The notes under the pieces were generated by a model. That model made no database searches, was not told the DNA's origin, and saw only the letters and a program-made list of their open reading frames with translations. Source: Monosporascus cannonballus (taxonomy: Eukaryota; Ascomycota; Sordariomycetes; Xylariales). Taken from it: DNA of 64,000 nt. Below are positions 12,160-22,700 of the stretch, one piece after another (positions within the stretch are counted from its first letter, which is position 1; every line of letters begins with the position of its first letter). Position numbers and translations under genes: made by a program. The stretch spans positions 62,001 through 126,000 of the forward strand of contig QJNS01000753.1 in assembly GCA_004154925.1 (NCBI GenBank), written 5' to 3'.

Positions 12160-13154
12160 ATGAGCAGCGCCCTTAACATCAAGTCGACGGCCAAGTTGAA
12201 CAGCGGATATGAGATCCCGCTTCTAGGTTTCGGGGTAAGAGTCACCTCGCATGGAAAGACGAGATAAGTGCTAATCTGCTCTACAGGTATATCAAACGTG
12301 AGTATAGCAATCCAATGTAGGCTTCCTAGTTAGGTACGCCCTGACCCATCCATCCACGAAGGCCACTGGCCGTGACCGAGCAGTGCGTGCTCGAGGCCTT
12401 CAAGGCCGGGTACCGCCACGTGGACTCGGCGGCGGCGTACCGCAACGAGGCGGGGTGCGGGGCCGCCATGCGGGCGAGCGGGCTGCCGCGGTCGGAGCTG
12501 TTTTTCACGTCCAAGATCCCGCCGAAGAGGATGGGGTACGAGGCGGCGCGGGCCGTGGTCGACGAGAGCCTGCGGACGGCGGGGCTCGACTACATCGACC
12601 TGATGCTGGTCCACAGCCCCTATGGCGGGTCTGAGGCGCGCAGGGGCGCCTGGAGGGCGCTCGTCGAGGCCGTCGAGGCCGGCAAGGTCCGCTCCATCGG
12701 CGTCAGCAACTACGGCCTGCACCACCTCGAGGAGCTCGAGCGCCACATCGCCGAGCTGGAGGCCGAGCGCGGCGGGAAAGGAAAAGGTGGCGTCATCTCC
12801 GTCGCCCAGTACGAAGTGCACCCGTGGTGCGCGCGCAAGGACATCGCGGCCTGGTGTGCCGCGCGCAACGTCGCACTCGAGGCGTACTGTCCTGTGGTGC
12901 GCGGCGAGCGCTGGGGCGACAAGACGCTGGTCGCGCTGGCGGAGAAATACGGCAAGACGCAGGCGCAGATCTTGATCCGTTGGAGTTTACAGAAGGGATG
13001 TCTGCCGCTGCCGAAGAGTGTCACGCCCTCGCGCATCGGGGAGAATGCCGACGTTTATGACTTTGAGCTAACTCAGCAGGAGGTGGATCAGTTAGAGACG
13101 GACGAATATGCGCCCGTTGCTTGGGATCCTCTGCAGAGCCCGCTAGACAACTGA
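12160..13154 (+). CDS. Aldo-keto reductase (AKR family, NADPH dependent)
   Basis: The protein reduces carbonyl substrates with NADPH in the (beta/alpha)8 fold; its exact substrate is unknown. Exons are 12160-12234, an 11-nt micro-exon 12287-12297, and 12362-13154, coding for 292 residues, a normal length. The micro-exon supplies VYQ and part of the next Thr, joining LLGFG to VYQTPLAVTEQ, which restores the conserved GFGVYQ motif. The catalytic tetrad is visible as Asp50 and Tyr55 (VDSAAAYRNE), Lys80 (FFTSKI) and His113 (LMLVHSPYGG). Cofactor-binding motifs are IGVSNYG, PLPKSV and the following SRIGEN. It resembles the 2,5-diketogluconate/prostaglandin F synthase-like branch. The gene converges on the dihydroxy-acid dehydratase gene, with only about 160 bp between their stop codons. 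Confidence 0.93.
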
Positions 13155-13315
13155 TTAGGCAAGGGTAAAATACTTGGTACAGGTACCCAAGGTTGAACGA
13201 TGCGATGTACAGCTATAATGGCATATATGGTAGTTGCATGACTAGCATATATCTCCTCCCTTTCTTTTATAACTTTAAGTTTTGTGCTCTATTTACTGCT
13301 CACGTAAATGCTTCG

Positions 13316-15553
13316 CTAAGCATCGTCATCCCACTGGTCCGTTACAGCACCATGGCTAGCATCACCAACCAACCTCGCATACTTGGCCAGCACGCCCCTC
13401 CTCACCTTCGGCGCAGGCGGCTTCCAGCTCTTCCGCCTCTCCTCCAGTTCCTCGTCGCTAACATCCACCATATCGATCCGGTTCTTGACGGCATCGATCA
13501 CGATCGTGTCCCCATCCCTTACCAGCGCGATGGGCCCGCCCCTCGCAGCCTCCGGCGTCACGTGTCCGACGATGAACCCGTGGCTCGCGCCGCTATATCG
13601 GCCGTCGGTGACGAGCGCGATGTTAGTCAAGCCCGCGCCCATGATGGCGGCCGAGGCGCGCAGCTGCTCGGGCATGCCGGGCCCGCCGCGCGGGCCCTCG
13701 TAACGGACTATGAGCACGAGGTTCTCGTCGCGGGGGATGGCCCCCCGGGACAGCGCGGCGTCGAGCTCGTGCTCCTTGTCGAAGACGCGCGCGCGGCCCC
13801 GGAAGCTGAGGCCCTCCTTGCCCGTGATCTTGGCGACGGCGCCGCCCGGCGCGAGGTTGCCGCGCAGCACGCGGATGTGGCCCGAGGCCTTGATGGGGTC
13901 GGAGAGCGGGCGGATGATCTTCTGGTCGGCGGGGAGGGACGGCCAGTCGGCCACGTTCTCGGCGAGGGTGCGGCCCGTGACGGTTGGGATGCCGCCGTCG
14001 ATCAGCCCCGCGGCGATCAGCATCTTGAGCACCGACGGCGTGCCGCCGACGCGGTACAGGTCCTCCATGAGGTAGCGGCCGCTGGGCGCCAGGTCGGCGA
14101 GGAATGGCGTGCGCTCGCTGGCGCGGTCCACGTCGTCGAGCGTCAGCGGCACCTCGGCCGCGTTGGCCATGGCGAGGAAGTGCAGCACGCCGTTGGTGGA
14201 GCCGCCGAGGACCATGGTGACGACGAGCGCGTTCTCGAAGGCCCGGCGCGTCAGCAGGTCCCGCGGCCGGATGTCCTGCTCCATCGTCGTCTTTATGACT
14301 TCGGCCGCCCGCTCGCACTCGCGCGCCTTCTCGGGCGATAGCGCCGGGTACGACGACGAACCCGGCAGCGTGAGCCCCATGGCCTCGATCGCCGTCGCCA
14401 TCGTGTTCGCTGTGTACATCCCACCGCAAGCCCCTGCACCCGGGCAGGCATGCCGCTCGATGTCCGACATGACATCGCTCGGCGTCCGACCCTCCACGCC
14501 GGGATTCGTCTTTGCGTTGAGTCTCCCGTACGTCAGCGCTCCCGAAGCCTCGTAGCAGGTGCTGACGTTAATGTCCTTTTCCAGGAGGCTCGAGTAGCCC
14601 TTGCGGATTGTTCCTCCGTACTTTAAAATTGCTAGTCAGTCTCACCTAGCCTCGCACGCAGGGGAAGAAAACTACAACTCGTGCCACTTAACCAAAGTAG
14701 TAGCCTGGGGAAGGGGGGGGGGGGGGGGGNNNNNNNNNNCGCCGCCCCGGCGAGGAAGCCAGTAGTCAGCCAGTTGCTAAGCTTACGATCATAATGAATG
14801 GCCTGTTATGGCGCGCTGCGGCCATAACAACGCCGGGCATATTCTTGTCGCAGCCGGGGATCGCGATGTTAGCATCGTGGTGCTGTGCGCAAGTCACGGT
14901 TTCGATGCTGTCAGCGATGAGGTCCCGGGTCTGAAGGGAATACCGCATTCCTATCAGGGGATATCGCGGTTAGCCCAGGTAATACATGAAAGACATTATC
15001 AAATGCCAAAAGCAGCAAGAAGATGCCACGAACCTTCGCCTCCCATCGTAATCGCGTCGGAGACGCCAACGGCGTTGTACTGCCAGGCCAACATGGTCTG
15101 TTTCTCGACTGCCCTCTTCACGATCTTCCCGAACTCCAGAACTGATTCCTGTCAGCCACACGAAAGTTGCCCAGACCCTCCCCTCTTCTCGGTCGGGACG
15201 TCGCCAACTTACGATGAGTACTATTGTAATTAGCACACGTTTATCTCACTTATAGCTAAAGCGTCTAACAGTTTTACTCTCTCCAGTGTGGCAGTTACTT
15301 ACTTGCAGGGGTTTCCCTCCCACCACACCGTCGCGATTCCGACATGAGGCGCATTCTTCATTGTCTGCTCGTCCGGGACGCCCGCACCGTAGAGCATGGC
15401 TTGGGAGCCGGGATAGTCGTGGCCTCTCGTGATCATGTGAGACCACCGGTTCAGCGGACCTCCCGGCGGCAGGCATCTGAACTGGATGTACTGCGGATCC
15501 GACTTGGGATCCACGATGCCAGCTCCCTCGCTGGAGGCCGGAGCATCAGTCAT
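13316..15553 (-). CDS. ILV3: Dihydroxy-acid dehydratase (IlvD/Edd family)
   Basis: The enzyme dehydrates 2,3-dihydroxy acids to 2-keto acids, normally the third shared step of valine, isoleucine and leucine synthesis. Exons are 15553-15303, an 8-nt micro-exon 15220-15213, 15141-15034, 14950-14787 and 14620-13316; they sum to 1836 nt, giving 611 residues. Iron-sulfur ligands appear as Cys83 (WWEGNPC), Cys156 ([11 protein letters not shown]) and Cys242 ([13 protein letters not shown]). The C-terminal catalytic serine motif is [10 protein letters not shown], preceded by KITGKEGL. The micro-exon links NPC to N-T-H-LLEFG. The N-terminus ([12 protein letters not shown]) is acidic and shows no mitochondrial presequence, unlike the standard biosynthetic enzyme, so this may be a cytosolic or specialised paralogue. 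Intron 4 contains a 10-N assembly gap, which leaves the coding exons intact. Confidence 0.93.
14713..14739. other. Poly-G run and 10-N assembly gap inside an intron
   Basis: Seventeen consecutive G (14713-14729) are followed by ten N (14730-14739). The flanks belong to the fourth intron (14786-14621) of the dehydratase gene, so the gap length is arbitrary and the real intron may be longer. Confidence 0.98.
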
Positions 15554-16743
15554 GATGGACGGGGGCGGAGTTCAAGGGGCCCTTTCAACGATTTGATGTT
15601 GGTTGTCTTGGGCGAAGTATATCCCGCTGTCGGGTCACATAGAAAACCCCGGTGGCTTGCCGGAGCACTGCGGGGTTACTATCCGGACAAAAATTGTGGC
15701 CGGCGATGACGGGAATAAGGTCCCGGATGAACAGGAACGCCTTTCGAGGTTATTCCCTGAAGTGGAGTCCAAATGACGGCCAATTCCAACACTAGTCTAC
15801 GGGATTCCTATTAAGGTATCGAGAGGACGAACGCATTCACCATGAGCTCCTCCAGGGGTTAGTAAGTACATTAAGAGACAAGCTTCTGCAAGCTCTCGGT
15901 GGACCTCCGGGTGTCGGGGTGTGTGGGTGGAAGATGTGGAGCGAGGGAGGGATCCAGTCACACCCACAGCATTTGAAAAAGCGGCATGAGTCGTGCGGTT
16001 ACAAGGAACCATCCGACCCGCAACTCCACTAGGATATAGTAGCGGGCGATGTGGATCGAGCGGCTCTTCTTCTCCCGGCTCGGGTATTTTTTTCCGGGTG
16101 ACTACATAAATCACAACCTCCTACAGATACCCCTTTTTCGTCGCTGCCATTGACTGTGAGCGGACATCCTTGAGCTGTGGAACGAATACTTGAAGACGTG
16201 TTTGGAAAGGGGTTAGAGTACGTCCGTTCTGTATACCAATAACCATGATGGATGTGCACGTATCTGCTCTGGTGTTTCTCCGCGTGGGAATTCGATGCAA
16301 CGCACGTCCGCATTAGGCTAAGCCAATGCCTGCTTGGGTTACAAGTCGATTGAATAAAGAGCCCGGAGTGTCGCTTTCATGTCACATTAGGAAATACCTA
16401 CAAAGCTCAGAGCTTAACTATTGACGGAATATCATAGGCGGTTGTTACCATAGAAGAATCTACACTCATCTAGGTAACTTTGTAAGTTTGGTAGGTATAG
16501 GGTTTGCACTAACCCCCCACCCACGCTACCCACCAGTACCCACGGATGATATTTTCAATCATATATAAGTAATAAAGGCCTGTAAATAATAATAGGCTGC
16601 TTTTATAATAGCTATATCTAGGTAACCAGAAGTTTTAGGCTTTTATGGCGTATTAATTTACGTTGTGGGTAGTGAATGGGTACCCATTGGGTACCCATTG
16701 CAAACCCTAGGTAGGTATAAAGGCGTTGCGTCCTGCCTTTCCC
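15554..16743. other. Promoter side of the dehydratase gene and intergenic DNA
   Basis: No supported gene. A short tandem repeat of a GGGTACCCATT-like unit occurs near 16677-16701. The region upstream of the start codon has several CGG/CCG half sites (around 15640-15700), but no element can be assigned to a known regulator from sequence alone. Confidence 0.5.
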
Positions 16744-17188
16744 CTATCCGCAACGCACGCACCTCGGCAGCCGGGACTGTAGTACTGCCACCTCGCGGCC
16801 TGCAGACTCAGCCCTCGCCATCGGCGTACATAGCTGTACCGCCCGGAGCCGTTCCAGGGCCGCTTGTCGGCGCAGGAGCAGCACCTGCCGGGGGTTGAAC
16901 GTCAGTTTGCAGCCGCTCGAGGCCCAGTGGGGGCAGGTTTTCTCCCCCAGGCCCTTTTTCGTTTCATCCGTATCTTTTCCTGGCACGTGCTTCGGGTCGC
17001 CGCCGCTGTTGCCGGTGGCTTCTCCGTACGAGGGCGGGCTGCCGTCATCGTTGTCGTAGTCGTCAGCCTCGGTCCAGAGTGGAGGCTTCTCCGTCGACCT
17101 CCTTGAGGGCCGTGCCGTGGCAGCGCGGTCTATGCTCGTTGTATTCGTAATTCGCTAGTAATGCTTCACGTTCGGTTTCAGTCAGGCA
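16744..17188 (-). pseudogene. Frameshifted gene fragment of unknown family
   Basis: Two minus-strand frames join into one protein-like segment. The upstream frame (17188 to about 17070) reads LTETEREALLANYEYNEHR and continues to EVDGEASTLDR, then hits TGA at 17065-17063. The next frame continues as DDYDNDDGSPPSYGEATG, then GEKTCPHWASSGCKLTFNP and a Leu/Arg-rich helix, ending at 16744. A single extra G near 17068-17070 explains the shift. A stop (TAG) also sits just before the first frame and no start codon precedes it. Codon use looks coding on both sides of the break. I do not recognise the family. It could instead be an exon of a gene whose other parts are lost, or a sequencing error. Confidence 0.45.
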
Positions 17189-18627
17189 CTAGTACTATGG
17201 TCTTCCTGGTTAAAAACCGTGTGCCAATTTGAAAAAAGCCCTGGTCACTTCGATGTATGGATTTGCAAAATGACTGGCCGATATACGCTGCCAGCACAGC
17301 CTCATACACTAAGCCTCTAAGTGACTGTCAGGCCGCCCATCTAAGTTAGGAACGAACGCCCCATTAAAGAATAGCTAAGCACTGCCCGGCACCCTCTCTG
17401 CCTCGAGTCCTTCCGACGTTCAAAAGGCTGACAGGCGGGCCACAAATGAACTGTAACTGAGTACACGAGACATGAATGCAGGATGTTGCAGTTCATCTGC
17501 CGCTCCCCTGGCTGATAAGTGGAAAGTAATGTCGTAGAACCGCCACAACATGGCGGTGGTCTATTAGTATATATTCAGGAATCTTTTATAGCCAACACCC
17601 GAAATATTGGATGTGGTCTATAAATAAATACTTCTACGACCAAGTGCGAAGCAAGCTAGACCAATGGCGTATGAAAGAAGAAGCTCTACTAGCGGTGGGA
17701 TAAGATCAAAAAACGATATCAGTCCCTTCTGAGCTATAATAACGTCTAAACGCCAAGATTTGCCCTAGAATTATATAAGAAGCGGTTATTTTTTATTACA
17801 TATCACTTAGAATCCTATCATTTATCTACATTCCGTTTCCTTAAGTATATATAGTTTTCTTTCATAAATCCGACCCCTAAACTCCAGACCTCCATGGACA
17901 GGAAAATATCTTTTGGAACCTTCGGTGCGTGCCCGTCCTATTATGGTCGCCCGGTGTAAGCAACCCAGCATCGGCATAAGCATGCTGCCGGTAACTACAA
18001 GACAATCAGGAATAAAGCAGGAATAACTATGGTCATTCCCGCACCTTACCGGCTCTAGACCTTTCGAGCGGTTCTTCGACAGGGCCGGTAAATGTATGAT
18101 AGGCACAGGCACATAGGAAAGAAATATGGTAGCACCTAAGACACAAAGCAGGTTACTTTTGGTAGAGGCTAATCTTGTAGCTACCAGCGCCGTGATACGT
18201 GACTGATACGCAAGTACGAACAAATTCGCCATCATCCCAATCCTCCGCCCCGGAAGGAAACTTGTAGAAGCATAGCAACGCTCCCGTGAGGGAGCTCTCT
18301 GACCACCAAGTTCTTGACCAAGACCAAAGATACAATGGTAAAACGATACAGCGCGGGGAATACAAATCATATGAATTAGTCTAATCCCACCATCTCAAGC
18401 CGTCTCAGATCCTCTACCACCACCGAATCTGGGGTATCAAGCTAAACCGAACGCAGCTCATCCAAGTTTCGAGTCATCCTTGACCTAGAAGCTCGAGGAA
18501 AGCCGGTCCATGGATAGGCCAAACAAGTGCCGTCGAGCACAGCCTTAGCATGAGCTAAGTCGCTTGGATACAGCACCGAGCCTTACGCTCGACGACATAT
18601 TAGGTGGCACTGACGATCCCCGTGCAC
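17189..18627. other. Gene-poor stretch
   Basis: An open minus-strand frame of 182 codons (17822-18370) lies here, but it has no family motifs, is rich in rare residue runs and overlaps other open frames. I see no supported gene. The 3' flank of the Myb/SANT gene lies at the right edge. Confidence 0.5.
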
Positions 18628-20314
18628 TCAGCGCGCCTTAGGGGGACCGAAGAGATCGGGGAAGTGCTCCTTCGCATACTGTTCGCACGCCTAGAATCGA
18701 AGTGTCAGTGATAGACCCGGAAACTGCCAGTGCAAATGGGCGAGACGTTGGTGGGGGCATAACCGAGAGACTAACCTTGGCAGGTTTTCCAACTTTCTGG
18801 CCAATAGTCTTCCACTTATTATTCTCATAGTCTTTGATGGCACTGAGAAGAGCCTGGCTCTCGTCCTCGGCGAACTCGGCATAGTGCATGTCCTAATCTA
18901 TAGTCAGTACACGGATCATGCATATACCAAACCACCGTGTTTGCCATCATACCTTGTACCAGTGCTTCTTGACGCTACCCTCGGTACGAGTAGGGAAGGT
19001 CTGCGACGGCTGTTAGTCGCAATACCTCCTTAATCTATCCAGATTCGAACAAACCTTAGCAATCTCTGCCCAACTGTTTCCTGCGTCCCGCATCTGTTTC
19101 AGTCGTAACTCTTCCGCAGGAGTCCAGGGGGTATTGGTGCGGCTCTTTTTGGCAGGCGGCGCGGAAACGGGAGTGGAGTTGGCATCTTCTGTTACCGAGG
19201 CGGGCGGCACAACTGGAGTGACCTGAGCAGGCGGTGCAGCAACAGGCGTCGGCGCAGGGGCGGGCGTCGTCGGGACAGGCGCAGCCACGGTCGTAGCAGT
19301 AGGGGCAGCAGCTGCTGCGGGAGCTGCTGCAGTCTGCGCAGGATGCTGCCCAGGCGCTTGTCGCTTACGTCCGCGAGGGGGGGCCGGCGCAGGCGTTTGC
19401 GTGGGCGTTGACTGCTGGGGAGTAGGCGCCGCAGCGGGCTGCGGAACGGTCATCGGGGCCTGAACGGGCGTTCCATGGTGCTGTGGGTGCTGCGCCTGAT
19501 GCTGCTGCGGGTGCTGTTGCTGGTGCGCATGCTGCTGCTGATGAGCCTGATGCTGATGCGCTTGTTGGTGCTGGTGGCCCTGATGCTGGGGATGCGGTTG
19601 GTGATGTTGCTGCTGATGCTGTTGCTGATGCTGAGCAGCGGGATTCGGCGGTTGGGGGGTCGCGTAGCCGGCGAACTCATTCCGACGAGACATGTCTGCC
19701 TGATACGTATGGGGGGTGCTAAATCAAAGGGCAATGTTAGCCTGCCCAGGCAGCTCCGTGTTGCTTGAGGGGACGGGAGTAGAATGGGATGCCAACATGG
19801 CTGTACAACATGAAGATGGTCTCGGATATGTGAAGACGGCCTGAAAACAGATGATTTGGACCGAAAGGCAAGACCAGTTTGGATGCGGATGGCTATTGTT
19901 GTTCACAAATCCGGCCTCCTGGGTGCAGAGGGCAGTATGAAGCTATCGCCAGATGCTCATAACTCAATGCGGAGACTGAGAACTGGACCAGTGCCATGTT
20001 CGCAAACAAAGCCAATCTCGGACCTGGCTTGTGTACATGCGGAACTTATGGCCCTGTCTTGCAGGCGCAAGACGGTGCAAGTTATGCACAAGCGTACGAG
20101 CCATCGGGAGAAGATGCCAAGGGGTTGGTGAGAGGAGGAAACTGTGGGCGGACAGGGCACAGGTTGTGGGTAGGTAAGTAGCGAGAATAAGGGAAGTAGA
20201 AGAGTACAAGAGGGAGACGCTGGTAAGTACTTACTGCATATCGTTGGCGGCATGCTGGGCGGAGTTGGAGTAGAGGTACTCCGGCGGGACGGGGCCAACC
20301 TGCCACTGCTGCAT
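18628..20314 (-). CDS. Two-repeat Myb/SANT DNA-binding protein with His/Gln-rich region
   Basis: This is a probable nuclear DNA-binding protein. Exons are 20314-20235, 19718-19055, 19000-18953, 18892-18776 and 18690-18628, totalling 972 nt for 323 residues. The first exon starts MQQWQVGPVPPEYLYSNSAQ; it is spliced over a 516-nt intron to TPHTYQADMSRRNEFAGY. Residues about 56-108 are a His/Gln repeat tract and about 110-210 are Ala/Pro/Thr rich. The first SANT repeat (about 222-265) has TPWTPAEELRLKQMRD, WAEIAKTFPTRTEGSVKKHW; the second (about 269-318) has EDESQALLSAIKDYENNKW, KTIGQKVGKPAKACEQ. Tryptophans are spaced as in Myb repeats. The family is common in Pezizomycotina, but I know no assigned function. 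The later introns are 54-85 nt and all are GT-AG. The start is inferred because exon 1 is open only from this ATG and splices in phase. Confidence 0.88.
19390..19555 (-). repeat. CAG/CAC-like triplet-rich tract coding for His/Gln repeats
   Basis: Degenerate CAR/CAY codon repeats in exon 2 of the Myb/SANT gene and its flanks (densest at about 19485-19640) encode alternating Gln and His. Codons are mixed, so the tract is selected as protein low complexity or is an old microsatellite. Confidence 0.6.
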
Positions 20315-22700
20315 GATCTGGTAAGGGTAAACTAGTGTCAGCTAACTATATCGAGAAGACAGGATACTTAAACGAGGAGAGTATACAGTACACAGGAGAA
20401 CAAGGTACTCTCAAATAAAGTTCAAAAGAGAGACTGAAGGAAAGAAGGGATATATTGACTTGATGCAGAATGAGCAGGATGTTCAGTTGGGGTACATGTT
20501 GATAAGATGAGACATAGATATGCGGTCAATGGTATAATCAGGGAGTCGAAAATGGCTGGAAGTTTGTCACATAGCAGCAAGCCATACAGGCAAATAGGCA
20601 GGCGACTAGCGTATTTTAGGGAGGTTTGGTGTGGCTGCAGTTAATAATAAAATGAGCTCATAGGGATTTGTCCAAAGGGTGTGTTCCAACCAAGACAAGT
20701 AATCTGGGATGGGGGTCGGCAGAGAGAATGGTAGAAGCGAGGTGGGAAGAGGCGGCAGGCGGCATATCCATTGGGAATGAATTGCGCGAATCAACACCAA
20801 CATGGTAACTGGATGTTGGTAGTTGGGCTTTTGATGGAAGTTGTTGTAGGTGATGTTGTCAAGGGCCATCATCAAACGGATAAGTTGCAGGTAGAGCTGT
20901 CCAACAGGCTACGGCATCTATATGCAATAACCCATATAGACACGACGATATCGCCATGATGATGCCGCCAAAGGTCAAGGATGAAGGAAGTACCAGCACC
21001 AGACCTGGGCCCAGTGCTGCGCCAGCACAAGCACCAGGGATTTAACAAGCACTCAGGAAACGCGGGCTGAACATGGTCGCAGTTGTTGCGGACAGACGCA
21101 TCGGGAGAACAGGATGGAAAGGTAGGAAATGTAAACGTAGGTTTGAGGTATTGCAATGTAGATGCAGATGGATAGGCGGAGAGTGAATTAGGTACTTACG
21201 GTCAAGTTTAGTCGATGTAGTGTCGATGTTCAGTACTGCATAAACCGATCGCGGTCGGATGCGACTGTGGAGATTCTTGTGTACTGCGGAATTTTGCGAC
21301 AAACAGGCGTCGGCACGAACAGGGAATCGAGGTCCTTGGTCGAGGTAATAGATTGAGTGATGCAAACAAGACGATCGTATTCCTCAGTCACTTTTGACTT
21401 GCCAGTCAAGTAGCAAATTGTTCAATGACCTGCCGACTGATAGTGTACGTATGTGCCTGTGCGTGCGGCGCGCGCAGGAAATTTAGAGATAGGCGACAAG
21501 AAACAACAACGGGACGCGTTTCCCTAGTCAATTAGATAGTGCACGTCCTGTGCGCGACTGTGCGCGGGATAAGGCTGCTGCGATGATACCGAGTCAGACG
21601 GGGTTGAATGACGAGACGGGTTTAGCTGATTTGATCGAGAAATGGGGAAACCGTGAACCCCGATGTCAAAAGGAAAAATTGACCTGCGATGACGATGGAT
21701 GGATGGATGGATTGATGGGTTTGGGTCAATTGACTGCTGGATGGCTTTGTCTCTTTTCGGGTGTGGGAAAAGGATGAGGGAAATGGACGAATGTATCCTG
21801 CTTGACGATCCAAAGTAGAGGGAAAAGTTCCGCGCTAGTCGGCAAGGTAGAACCAGGTAGCTGGTCTCCGTCTAGTTGGCTTAGGTAACCGGGGGCAGGA
21901 AGGATGGATGTATAGATAGGTATGTATGTATGGAGGTATGTGCGTGTATATAGGTCAAGAATCAAAGTTATTAAGCCCTGAAAATGCAGTGGGAGCTGAC
22001 TGACGAACCTGGGTGGGCTGGGCTGCTCGGGAAGGCAAGGGAGGCAAAAGAGGGAAAGGGGACATGGAGGGCAATTTTGGCGCCAGATGGTGATCCACTT
22101 CCGATACATGCAAAGTCGGGTTGGGATCCCAAGGGCAGGCACATGAGGAGAAACTTTTTAATGGAATAATGGCGGCGCGTGACGCAAGATAAAGGGTCGA
22201 TAGGAGGAAGGTACTTACTAAGGTCACTAATGGTAATTGATGGAATTATCACCTTAACCGGCTCGACACAAGCGATTACCTAGAATACGCTCCCACCACG
22301 TGAATTTGCCGCGTATTTGATGAATTGACCTAATGACCTAATGACAGCCGGCGAGCGCAGAAATCTTAAAAGAATATCTTTGTTGGTTACTGTCGATTAT
22401 GAAGGCGCCGGGGTATGCAAGTTGATGTGATGCAATGCGCAACATGTAAGTTGCTGGAGAGTAGACGTCAGGTACTCACTCAGTAGTTGGCGAGTGGAAT
22501 GAATTGACAAAGGCAAGGGGAATCGATGTGGGAAGGGGACGTAGGGGACGTAGGATGTATCCGAAGGTAATGGGAGTGACGGGTTCCTTGGATGTAGGAT
22601 GTTGTCCTTAAGTCGCATGTACGAATTGTGGGAAAGGGAAAGGTGAAAAATTTGTGTCAGGCTTGACGCATGATGTACTGTAGTGACCCGTTCTTAGTGT
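20315..22700 (-). promoter_or_regulatory. Long upstream leader/promoter region of the Myb/SANT gene
   Basis: The minus strand carries many pyrimidine-rich tracts and several short open frames but no long coding frame. GGAT microsatellites occur at about 21697-21720 and a GTAT-like run at about 21915-21945. Several GTAAGTAC-like sequences (for example at 21190-21200 and 22205-22215, read on the minus strand) could be donor sites of 5'-leader introns. This is inferred from base composition; no transcript start can be fixed. Confidence 0.4.

Noticed and set aside
13193..14341. 382-codon plus-strand frame
   Set aside because: Antisense shadow of the dihydroxy-acid dehydratase, with biased composition and no motif.
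17822..18370. 182-codon minus-strand frame
   Set aside because: No recognisable family, many Cys/Arg/Leu runs, and no supporting start or splice context.
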